Below, piece by piece: positions 36,885 through 48,149 of a stretch of 64,000 nucleotides of DNA. The DNA comes from Podospora comata. Its lineage: Eukaryota; Ascomycota; Sordariomycetes; Sordariales; Podosporaceae. The stretch covers positions 1,426,001 to 1,490,000 of the forward strand of contig CP071498.1 in NCBI GenBank assembly GCA_017354895.1. The letters are read 5' to 3'. The notes under the pieces were generated by a model. That model was not told the origin of the DNA. It worked only from the letters and a program-made list of their open reading frames with translations, and ran no database searches. The position numbers were made by a program, and so were the translations under genes. Positions within the stretch are counted from its first letter, which is position 1, and each line of letters begins with the position of its first letter.

Positions 36885-37466
36885 ATGACTGGATCTCCGG
36901 CTGAGCGAGACAAAATTCCCGGTTGCTGTAGAAAGCTGGGTAGTAGTGTGGACTTGTCATACAGGTGGGCCTGGGGACTGGAGATTGGAAAGGTGATTGT
37001 ATCTCTGCATGCATTGTACTGCCTCTTGAGGGCCCTTGGGTGGAAGTCTACTGTATATCAAGTCTATTCGAGTTACATGACATCAATTACACATGAATTC
37101 ATCTCTTCCTTCAATACTCCTAGAAACATCACATTCCCCCCTGTCTTTCATCGGACCTCTCACCCTCCAACCCGCCTCCGAACACACCCAAGTCGTGTAG
37201 TCACCCGCCGCTCAACCCTCGGCACCGATTACCACCAACCCACACCCGTCCAAATCTCCAGCTCCAACCAACCCAATCCCGTCCCGACCGTCAGGTTCAT
37301 GGAACCCAACGATAGGCTCTCCATCCAACACTCTTTGTTTCCGGGTCCGGATGCGGGTAAGTTGAACGACGGGTACGGGTGTTACCAACAACGGCGGACT
37401 GGAACCTTTTCACGAAGCGGATATAGAACCAAGTTGCCGGGATTGTACGGAATCTTCTTTTTTTGA
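36885..37466 (+). CDS. Possible orphan reading frame, 193 residues
   Basis: The frame begins at ATG 36885 (MTGSPAERDKIPG) and ends at 37466. It has no recognised domain. The second half is rich in Thr, Pro, Ser and Arg (for example SFNTPRNITFPPVFHRTSHP) and looks more protein-like than neighbouring frames; the first half looks random. There is no clear intron or conserved motif. It may be a lineage-specific gene, an exon of an unrecognised gene, or chance. Confidence 0.2.
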   Translation: MTGSPAERDKIPGCCRKLGSSVDLSYRWAWGLEIGKVIVSLHALYCLLRALGWKSTVYQVYSSYMTSITHEFISSFNTPRNITFPPVFHRTSHPPTRLRTHPSRVVTRRSTLGTDYHQPTPVQISSSNQPNPVPTVRFMEPNDRLSIQHSLFPGPDAGKLNDGYGCYQQRRTGTFSRSGYRTKLPGLYGIFFF

Positions 37467-40400
37467 CTGGGACAAAAGATAAAGGTTACATTGTCATATC
37501 CCTGGAATGATATTCTTGGGGTACGGATTCGCGGCCCTTTGGGAATATGTACTGGGCTTTGCTTGCTTCATATGTGTGTGTGGTGGGCGTTGCAATGAGG
37601 GAAGTAATGTTACACTCATCTGGTGTTGCTTTATCTTGGTCAGCCCGGTCTTTGCTACTGCTCCTGATTGATGATGTAACTGATCAAACTTGGGCATCAT
37701 TTTTACTGTCTACCTGCGGCAACTGTAGCCGGAGAGAAAATTGCTTCCTGCTCAGGGTTCCCTGTCTTTTTTGTCTTGAGCAAGTTATCTGACCTTGTTT
37801 CGTGATGGAGTCATGAAAGGTACCCAATCCCGGCTGTAAACAGGGAAAGACATGTCCTGCAAGAAATGAAACGGAAGCAAGGAGTTAATCTCGCCGTGGT
37901 GGTCAAGCAAGAATATCCCGCGCATCTGGCGGAGGTCGCGGGCTAAAGCACCGCGAAATCATCGTGTACTATTTCCAGAACACATTCCCCTCGCTTCTGC
38001 GTGGGCCTCTCGGGTTGAATATAGCGTCTCACCGATGAAGGCCATGTCAACCGATCGAGACGGACGAATGAATGGCAACTGATCCGTGGATCGAAGCGGG
38101 AAGAAAGTGGAAAGCCATGGTGGTTCAACGGGATAAGGAATGCTTGTTGTCAACCTGGAAGGCAGCTGGGAGTATGAGGTGGTAGTCAGTAGCTGTTTGC
38201 TGATACTCCAATCCCCCGTTGATCAGCTCCATGATATGATGGCATAATCCTGAGCCCCAGAGTCCATTACCCATGAAAATCATAATCCTCATGTCATCCT
38301 CACCCATCATGCACCAAGCAAGCAGTTGCAGGAAAGAGCTGCATCTTCCCAACATTCTGCCCAAATTTAGGGAAATTTTCCAAGGAGAATATTCTCCGTC
38401 GGAATAAGCACCCGAGCCGTGAGAAGAAAAGAAAAAAGCCTTGGCCTGCGTTTTTGAATACCCTTTCTCCTTCCTATAATTGTCTCAACAGCAGGTAGAG
38501 ATCCACCAGTCATCGTCACAGTGAGGTGGCCAGTCAGTCATATCCACCGGACAACCTGCAAGCTCAGGGCCAGACCAGCCTTACAACACCCTCCGACTTT
38601 CCTACTTTGGCCAAGTCAAGCTCTCCCTCCTCCTCATGGAGCATGCGTGGCACCCCATTCTGGTAAATACCTTGTAACGCAAGAATGCTACCCTCTCCCG
38701 CCTCAGGACCAATGCAGCCGAGATTAAAGGACACAACGGCGTAGATCTGCGAACCGCATGCATAGGTCAGGGCGATCATATAAGGCCTCATACACTTAAG
38801 ACTGCAGCTATTGGATGAGCGAGACTCCAACAAAAATCACTGGGCGGCTCTCGAAGCCTTTTCGCTGTGTCATTTGTGTGTGTGTGTGTGTGTTATCCCT
38901 CAATCCCAAAAGTTGACCAAGTGCCAGGTAAGATCGACCTCCTAGGCGGGGAGATCTTTTGTCAGATCTGAGCATCTAGGCCCTTGTTTTTACCCCTTGG
39001 GCCGTGCGGTCTTTACCACCTATTATCCCCTTTTTATATCCGGGGTTGAGCAAGAAAAGATAAATAACTTATCGTCACCTCAGGGTCAACGAGCGGATCC
39101 TCCCTCCCCCATCCCCCCATTACATCTGACGCAGCCCAAGAGCTTCTAGATGGATGACGGGACACATTTGCGGGATATGTTGCCGCCCAGCCAAAAGTCA
39201 AGTCATAAAAAGGGGGGGCCAGCATTTTGACAGGGGGGGCAGCCCCCAAGAAAAAACCCAGGGTTTGAGTAGTAGTAGAAGAAAGCGAACCCGTCAGTGT
39301 GTACATAGAAGTTCCAGGATGCTGCCGTGCCATTCTGGGTTGTTGCGTGGTGGAGTGGTAAGCACAAAGCGCCGTTGCATCGCGAGCGGGTCTTCCGTCT
39401 ATTAGAGCAGAATCTGGGACAAGACCAAAGCCGTTCGCAGTCGCTACCAAAGGTTGCAACCCTACGGAGCTGGCCCTCAACCAGCATCCGTGGATGGTTA
39501 CTTTTTCATCCCATCTTTTCTTCCGTCCCGTTTCGCAGGAGCAAGCAGGAATTTGTCTGTGGGTTGCTCGCCCCAAGCACCCCAAGCACCCCAAGCGCTC
39601 GGCGATGGATCCTGCCGCGGAACCCCCTTTCGTCCGATGTTGACGTGATGGTTTCGGCAGGTTTTCCACTACACACACCCTCTCTCGAGGAGGCCTGATG
39701 ATGATATATACTGAGATTTCTTGAAAGGCCGGTCCAGTTGACGTTCAAATTCCTGGAAGAAGGAGCATGACCTGCAGCGACCTGGTGGCGCCGAAAAGCA
39801 AGCTGCAAGCAATGCAGAAGCGAGTGCGGGACTGGAAAATGCTGGAAATAGGAGGGGCAATGACGGGGGTGGTATAATAGCCCTGGGGTCTAGAGCTTTG
39901 GAGTATCAGATGAAAAGTCAAAGAGTATCTAGATCCATCAGACAACGTGTGGTCTTGACATGTGATCAGTTATCAGATTAGTTGGCGCACTCCGGACTCA
40001 ATGACATAGCAAGCAAACTGGGAGGGTATCCAGACTCGGAATGAGCCCCGTGGTGATGGGTAAATTTCCCGGCCACGAGGAGACAAGGAAAGAGAAAAGA
40101 AGATTTGACGGCGGTGCCCGGTGGCCGACGGGAAAGCTCATGGTTCCCCACACTACATGGGATTTTGGAGCAAGGATGAGAGAAGTGAAGATAGAACCAA
40201 TGGGTCCAAAAGTCCTATCGTCAACTCTTTTTGCTCGCAAATGATGGTCGACGGCTCTGGCAAAGAGGTACAGAGTGCTGACAGAAGACAGTGGTTCCGT
40301 GTCGAGGGGCACATAGCCCTGGACGAGCTGAAAGATGACCCTGACTGATACCAGTGTCCTACAAGAGGTCTTTCTGGAGTCAACACACCATTGTAATTTC

Positions 40401-43400
40401 TTCCTGCGGCAGGTACAGCAGTCACAGACGGGACGATGCACCGTGATAGCAGTGATAGAGGGACCGTTTGTGGACATCCGTCATGACAGCAAAGACAAAG
40501 AAGTCGAAGCTACCCTACATGCTGCCACTGGCTACCCAGCATGCAATTTGGGGAAGGATCGTGTCGATCTCCCATCGATCAAAGAAATGTTCCATTCTCT
40601 GTCTCTGCCCTGTTGACGTCGATAAGAGACAAGACCGGACGAGCCCAACCGAGGCTACGCGAGACAAGACGATACGAGACGAGTGCAACCGTCTGTGGGG
40701 TGCACAGCGCTTCGATGGGGAAATGCAAGATTGCAGATGGACCCGTAGAACCAAAGAGGCATCCATTTCATCGCTTCTGTCGACGATGTATTTTTCAACG
40801 AGCAGTGTCGTTCGGACGCTTTTCTCAAGTTCCAATTCTTTCGGCGACTTGCCCAGCCCAACTTGGTCCTAAAATGGCCCCTGCATTCCCCGAAGGTAAC
40901 CTCTCGACGCAAGTCTGGATTACCTCGGAGAACGGAAAGTGTGATGATTGGCGGGGGACCAGCTACAGTAGTGTATGCAGACTGAGAAAGATGCTGATAA
41001 CTGGTTATGGGGCGGACCAGTTTTCCCCTAGGCGTCCGCATAAGCACCGATAGACATGGCCAGTAACTGAGATCCGGGTGTTGGTGTTGATTCTTTTTCC
41101 CAAGTGCCGAGCTGGGCAAATAATAGTGCCTTTTCCCAGGTTCGTCATGCTTGCTGCTGTTGATACAAAAGTCAAGTTTGATCAACGACAGGCGCCAAGC
41201 TTCCAGACACTGAGAATCATGGAAGCGATTTTCCATGGCCAAAGCGCCGTGGTTCCCCCACATCACTAACTGCAAACGGGCGCTTGGTGCTACCGACGCC
41301 TGTTCGGCCGTTATTTGCGTGTTCGCGTCTTTCTTCGTAGCGTACAGAGCACTACCGGAGCTTCAGGACGGGCCCGACTCGGCACGTCCCCAGTTCGTAT
41401 ATCTCCGAGACTTCCAGACGTCCTCCGTCCGTAGCCATGACCTGTCACGACCAAGGCAGGTAACCGAGGCATCTCGACCTTGAATCCTTGAAGAATGCGA
41501 CGTGAAGCTCATGGAGGTGACAGCATGATCCTCGGCAGAGAGCTTCTCCGGCGTGTTGTTGTCAACGGACAGTGATGAGAGTGGCATCTGCTGCTCCAAG
41601 ACACGCACCCACGAAGGGCCACACGATGCTCCCTGTAACCCCTGACTTATATTAGCCCAATTAAAGGCAGCAGTGGGTGATCTTGCCGTCGTCCGTCGGG
41701 TGTTGTCGTCTGGGCCCCGGCCCCAGGATGTGACATGGGATCTGATCAAATCTTGTTGATGCTCGGGTGGCCCCAGCTTGCGTCTTGGGGATCGACGTCC
41801 TGCACGATGTTACCCTTTTTGGCTGGCCCACGGGCATGTCGCACCAGACCCAACAAGGAAATCAATTAAAGTTTAGGGGTTGATGACTTACACGTACTTT
41901 ATCTTGACTTCGCGCCCACCCCCAGATATCCGCGCTAGAAATCCATACTGTAGAGGATAATGCCTCCCCTTCCACATGATGCTTCCATAGGTGTTCATTG
42001 CGCCCGACGCGCACCGCTGTGCGTGCTTTCATCTCGAGGTCTGTGCCGTTTTCTCTGCCAGGACATCCTGTAAAAACAGCACCGGCGTGGGAAATGCTAA
42101 GGAGCCACTGGGTGCCATGGGGAGCACCACCATGACGGAACCGCATGCCACGCCCGCAATTTGTGCGCGCCGTGGAGGGACGATCTGCCGTCCAAATGAG
42201 AGTTCGCAGCACACGGTTTACCGACCTGTACCTGCCTCTATTGGGGCAAAGCAATCAGATTGTTGGGCGAACTCCTGCCGCACATATGCGCGTGAGTTGG
42301 GATGACGAGATTTGTGTGCTCAAACCGATGGAAGATGTTCGTGCTGTGTAACCAGCTTCCAATCGACTGAGACACCGTCTGCAGCTTTCATTGGTCGATT
42401 TTTGTGATTCGCTCCTGCGTGCTCCGGAGCTCTGGTGAAGTGCTATACTGGGAGTGGTGGGGTAGTTCAACCACCCTCAGCAATCCGACCTGATTTTTGT
42501 TCCGAGCTTCCAAGGTTGGTGTAGGTGGTCGGATGCTTCTAGGTTCCCTCCTCAGCAACCCGGAATCCCCTCTCATCCTGAGACGGCCGCCGACGTTGAG
42601 GTCTGACTCCCCGGAGAGGGCCCGGCCGTCCACCGTCGCCGTGCTTCGGAAATTTTGTGACGGCGGGGAGATCAGATAAAAGCGGTAAGGCTAATGTTAG
42701 CGCATGTAGGGGACAGCTGCTCGGCACGCTCACGGCGGCTCCAAAACGGAAGAATGTGGCCACGGGATGGGCCTTCTCTTGATTGTGGGTGGGAGCTGCT
42801 TCTCATTTAGAAATCCACCCGCCCAAACGGCTCGCTTCCCGAGTCGAGCGTGCTGCGGGCAACGCATTGCCTGGCCGAATTGGGAGGGGCATGATGTGTA
42901 ACTCAAAGACCGGATGAAATGTGATGGACACCGGGACATTGGAAAGATCAGACGACTCGGTTAGGGCGAGGTTGGCAGAGAGGAGAGAGAGGTGCACCGG
43001 TAAATCTTCGAGGAACCCCCGCCCACGCCGTCGGGAATCGGGATCCGTACGATAGCGGCCTCGCTGCCAGGATGGGGGCGAGGTGGGTACAGCAAAAAGG
43101 TGTAACCGCCTAGCACTGCAACGCAAACGGTCACTAATGTAGCAGATGATGAAAAGATGCAAAGAGGTGTAAAGACCTTTCTTTGAGGGAGACGAAGAGC
43201 AAAGCGGAGATAAGCGTACCTATAGCATCGTCGATAACGCCCATGATCACCGTCAACCCAAGACAAGACCCCCTCCAAACTTGACACAGCATGAACTCGG
43301 GAGATCCTTGGTGATGCTGTTGACGAAGGAGATTAGATCAGACTGTACACGATGGGTACACCACCTCGCCGTGGACCTGAGCGAGATGTCGTCACAGCGG

Positions 43401-45551
43401 GCTGCTGCAGGTGCATATCCACACACCCCATTTCTTCCAAAGCTGAAGAAAAGAACTTTTGATGTGCCCGTGGCGCTGACACATTCGAGGCACGGGCATG
43501 TAGGGTTTCAGAAGGGTGCATGTACTGGAGGTCAGCCTTGCACATATCACCCTCGAAATTGGCCCTGCTTGATAAAATACCTCACGACGTGCCACATCTG
43601 GGGTAATTCCTGTCAAAAGCTGCGCGCCAAGATGAGGAAGTTGAGGTAACTCTTAATTACATTGATATTATTACCACAAGAGCATGCCACCACGGTGCCT
43701 TTACCAGTCTCCCAGTGCACTGCTGTACGGGTTTTTGGTAGCGGCACCTAGGTTGTCCCCCTCCCCCCATGCTCTGGTGCCCGGGTCCTTGTCAGGGGAG
43801 CTCATGCTTGCCGGCATACCCCTCCAAGACCTCATGTTGGTGGTTCCTTCCGTCCTGGGACCGAAATGTCAAATTCTAACGGCAACTGTGACCCAGCTGT
43901 CGATAACCGGGGCAAGAACGACCGTCCTACCCGTAATACTGGAAGGAGCAATCCATCACCTGAGCTGTCACCCCAGATTACTCCGTATCTACATACACTA
44001 CTCTTCCCCGGATCGGCTCCCAGCGAGACAGGAATAGCTTTACTCACGTCTGGGTCCCTCCTCATCTCGCGCCAGCGGATCAAGATCATCGACATCCGGC
44101 CCCACCCCCGTCATCTCGGCGGCACTCGGAAGATAGCTCTTGTGGGCCCCTGTTGCGCATCCGTTCTGGATTTCCGGGGCAGGCCACCTCCAGACGGGAG
44201 TCTTGATACGGGACACGGACGCGTTGATGAACGTGCGAAGCTCCCTCTCTCTCTCTCAAATCTCAGTGCTGTCACTAAAAGAGACGATACAGCGGAGCAG
44301 CCCTGGGCCAATCGACGTCTCCCATCGGCGACCCGTCTGCATGGTGCGTTACTGGGTGCGTTGCCCAGCGTTCGGTTCCAACTGTCTGCAACGGCACTGG
44401 TGCACTGCTACCCAGTCTAGCTGTCGGTCATATTAACCGTAGCAGAAGTAGCAGGGAGGCACCCAGACGCCCAAAAAGTACTTACCCATTCCCTCCCACC
44501 GCAGCGACTGGGCTCGTTCTCGATTTTGAACCCTCCCCTCCCCCCCTCCACTGTCTGTGCCCTGTAACAGCCCTGAGATGACCGGGGGGTTTGCTGGCAT
44601 TGTGGTTTACCCTTCGATTTGCAGCCATCCATGGCCATCCACCTACCAGGGTGACCTGCCTACGACTATCCCTGCTCCGTCTGGCCCCATCTCAAATGCG
44701 CCGTTGCTCTTCTTTAAGTCGCACAAAAACCACCGGCTTCCACTGGCTCCAAATCTCTCCTTCAACCGACCGACTCTCACTAGCCGCCCAGCCTGAGAGC
44801 AGTATCACCGAGCATCGATATATACGGCACGACGACCACCCGGCACCTGGCACCTCTCCAGCACCTTGGGCACCAATCTATACGCGCGCCTTTTCACGCC
44901 TCCAGCTCCCCAGACGACGAACAGGGTGACGATACACTTCTTCTGCAGCTCTCCGATAGTCTTCCTCCAATCTTCGGTCATCTGGCGCAGAGCACTAACA
45001 CGGTTGTGCGCGCTGTGCTGTGATACTCGATTCACCAGGACTCCCCATACCGGGAATCACCCTCTGCGTCATCGCTTGTCTGACAACCAGGCCTCCTTTC
45101 TCGTGCGTCTGCAGCCGACTCCTTCTCCAGTAAACAAGCGGCCGGTTCAGTTCGGCCGGATCCTGCTGTCGTCCATCCTCAAAAGGGGACCGCTGTCTTG
45201 AACCAAAGAAGAGGCGCCAAAGGCCCGCCTCCGAAGCACTTGCCATCTCGCCCCACGTCAGACTTTTGCATCTTTTCGAAAACATCATAAAACCTCTTTC
45301 AGGAGACCCGCCAAATATTCTGGCCCCCGAGGACACCGGGCAGTGACACTCTTGAACTTGGCTGCATCGGGTAATGTCGATCAGCGTCTCTGGATCTGGG
45401 GTACGGTCTGGAAGTTTGTCTCCCCAGGCGGAGACTTCCGTGAGACCATCGTGTTAACTGAGCTTACACCGACGCCGTCCTCATCGAAGCCCTCGAGCCG
45501 AGTTAGACGGTCCCCTTCCGGGCTCTTGGCTACGCCAAAGCCGCCTCCTCC
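37467..45551. other. Large gene-poor region upstream of the Zn2Cys6 factor
   Basis: About 8.1 kb in which I recognise no protein or RNA gene. Many open frames of 60-210 codons exist on both strands, but they overlap each other, have odd composition and show no motif. Sequence composition is ordinary and not AT-rich, so this is not a RIP-decayed repeat block. A short (TG)n tract lies near 38877-38893. The last 1-1.5 kb probably holds the promoter and leader of the transcription factor gene. Unannotated long non-coding transcripts are possible. Confidence 0.55.
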
Positions 45552-48149
45552 ATGCAGCGCAGCCATCCAGGTGACGACTCCTGGACACCTCTCGGCCAAC
45601 GCCGAGGGATATCAGACCTGGCGCGATCCGCCTTGAGTCTCGACTTGCACTGGGTCAGGGCAGACACTGAAAGTGCTGCTCGTCAGAGGAGCTATCCCTC
45701 TCCCCCCATGTCAGGATCTCCATCGATCCCCCCTAAACTCAGCCAGGAGGCAGCCGAACGGGCGCAGGGAAGCTATCAGCCCATCACGCAGGATGTTTAC
45801 CGTGGAATCCCAACATCACAAGGTCACGAAAGGGCGCAGGCGAGCAACATAGCCGGACCTTCTCGGCAGTTCCTCACCGATCCACCAGAACGAACCGCAT
45901 ATTCTTTCCCTCCACAGCAATCTGAGAGACCGGCACCTCAGCCTCTTACTTACTCCCATTTGTCCAGCCAGATCGGTGGACAACCAGGGCCGGCATATCT
46001 CCCAATCCCAGGCACAGGCAGTGCAGTTGGGCCATCGGGACAGCTAGCAGCTTCGCAAACCTATCCTTCAGCACTTCACTCACAGCTGCAAGATCCTCTT
46101 CAACATAGCTCTGCAAAGGCGAGGAAGACCAAGGGGCATGTGGCATCCGCATGTGTGCCGTGCAAGAAAGCCCACCTTCGGTTGGTTGCCCTGTCAAAAC
46201 CTGTTGGCATTGCCTAAAGACACGAGACTGACAGCTTGCAGATGTGACCGTAGGTACCCAGAGCCCTTTCGCCCCGATTGATCACAAGAAGCAGGACAGG
46301 AATTGGACGCAGAGTGTGAGCAGGCATCGCCAACCCTGCGGCACCGCAAATGCGATCCCTGGTTTTGATTGACATGATATTGTCAACAATTCCGGGATTG
46401 TTTTAGGCGCGGCATCGACTAGCGCCTAGCACCAGTGTGACGCGGTATACCCCCATGAGCAATTTCTGTTTTTGGCACGGCATACTCAAGATGAGACGAC
46501 CCACTAGGCCAGTGACGAATGGGTTGGGAACTCTTGGGCCGCCCGACTGCAGGAACGGGTGGAGGTGGTTCTCAAGCGGGTTCCATGATGTTCCGGGTGC
46601 GGGTAGGAGAATGCAGATAATCCAGCATGCTTATGCGTGGATGAGCTCGCCGACAGTTGGCTCGCTACTGCAGCGCGGATGCTTGGTCCTGCGGCAAAAC
46701 CGGGCCGCTGCCCTCGAGGTGTGGTGGGATTCCCGCAAATACACGGCCCGAACGCCTCTGTTTCCACCATCGTTTTAGCCATGGTGGCGCCGAGATGGGA
46801 ATGGGCTTTGTCGATGAGGAATCCCAACTGCTTGTCCTTTCTGTTCACCAAGTACTTCGAAGTTGCGATTAGAGAATCTGCTGACTGTTTTCACAGCGGA
46901 GCGACCTTGTAGCCGATGTGTCTCTCAAAACAAGGCCGATCAATGCGTCGACGTCCAGCACAAGAAGCGCGGGCGACCCCGGCTTCGAGACGACAACCAG
47001 ACGAGATATGAAAGCGGGGGGAGGATGGGAAGTGCAGCAGAGGCCATGAGAAGGCCCTTGACATCCGTGTATGGCTCGGGTTCCACGATGGGTATGGTTC
47101 AAAGTGACAGTCTCCGACGCACTCAGTCGTATCGCGTGCTGAAATCTCAGCCAGCCGAATCAATCGCACCGAGATTCCTCGAACGAGGTTTGGCAGCTGA
47201 TGCAAACGTTTTTCCAGCTCCCCTATCGATATCGACAACGAGGGTTCCCGAAGAACCAGTGGCATACTTGAGGGTTGTTGGCCTGGAGTTTTTGAAGGCA
47301 TCGGCAACCTTCTACAGCGCCATAGGGCGGCCGTCGAGAACGGGTTTCAAACTGCTGGAGGATGTACTTGCACCCGGTGATCGCGGCAAGGCCGAGAGAA
47401 TTGACCGACAGACAAAGGAGGAGCAACGGAACAGAGAAATGGGACTGCCGGCCATGACGACCGTCGATGAGCAAGCCCACTTTGCTCAAAGACTCGGGTT
47501 CGGCGCAGACGACATTGCAAGATACCAGACAGACTGGAGGGTGGAGCATCTTACCTTTGAGGGAGAAGATGGTCAGCATCGACAATTTCCAACTCGATTT
47601 GGGCTGGTGAAGGAAGATTCGGTTTGGTTTGTCGTACTAATCCTCCAGATCCAGCCACCTAGACCATATCAGTACCCGACGCCCTCGCCGAACCCAAGAG
47701 ACAACACATATCCTTATCAGCCCACGCCCCTGTCGTTTTCCCAGCCCACGCCCATGTCAGCGACGTTCGATCCGAGGCAATCAAGGCTAGGAGAGCCTTC
47801 GCCCTACGGAGCGAGGCAGTCGATGGCCATTGGGGCCCCGCCACCATCGATAATGACGGGAAGGAGCCCTGGCCTTCCCTCAGGTTACGTCCCATCTCCA
47901 AACAGGCCTAGCTACCCAGAAACGTCATCCTCCTACCAGGTACCCAGAAGCGAGATTCATCCTCCATCAAGTCGGCCGCCTCAGATGCAAGGGTACCAGC
48001 TTCCACCGTTGAACCTTGGGCCTTCCACGGGTCCTTCCCAACCGCAGCCACAAGAGAGGCAGTCTCGAGGAGATCGACCACGAGTTGATATTGGCGGTCT
48101 CCTTGATCACCCGGGTCACCCCAGGGATCCACCACCACCACAACAATGA
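45552..48149 (+). CDS. Zn2Cys6 transcription factor with an 8-nt microexon in the zinc cluster
   Basis: Exons are 45552..46180, 46242..46249 and 46897..48149, giving 629 residues. Only this splicing restores a perfect binuclear cluster: CVPCKKAHLRCDPERPCSRC followed by VSQNKADQC, spaced C-x2-C-x6-C-x5-C-x2-C-x8-C. The eight-base exon supplies Cys3 and the Asp after it. The cluster is preceded by a basic KARKTKGHVASA arm and followed by QHKKRGRPRLRDD, a second DNA-binding basic segment. A region with AYLRVVGLEFLKASATFYSA may be a PAS-like fold (inference). Both ends of the protein are Pro/Ser/Gln-rich, as in activators. The ATG at 45552 is the first after an in-frame stop; a second in-frame Met (MSGSPSIPP) is possible. 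The introns are 61 nt (donor GTTGGT) and 647 nt, the longest in the window. The target genes are unknown. Confidence 0.85.

Noticed and set aside
39034-41275. Several open frames of 120-214 codons on both strands
   Set aside because: They overlap each other, have random-looking composition and no motif. None connects by plausible splicing to a known family.
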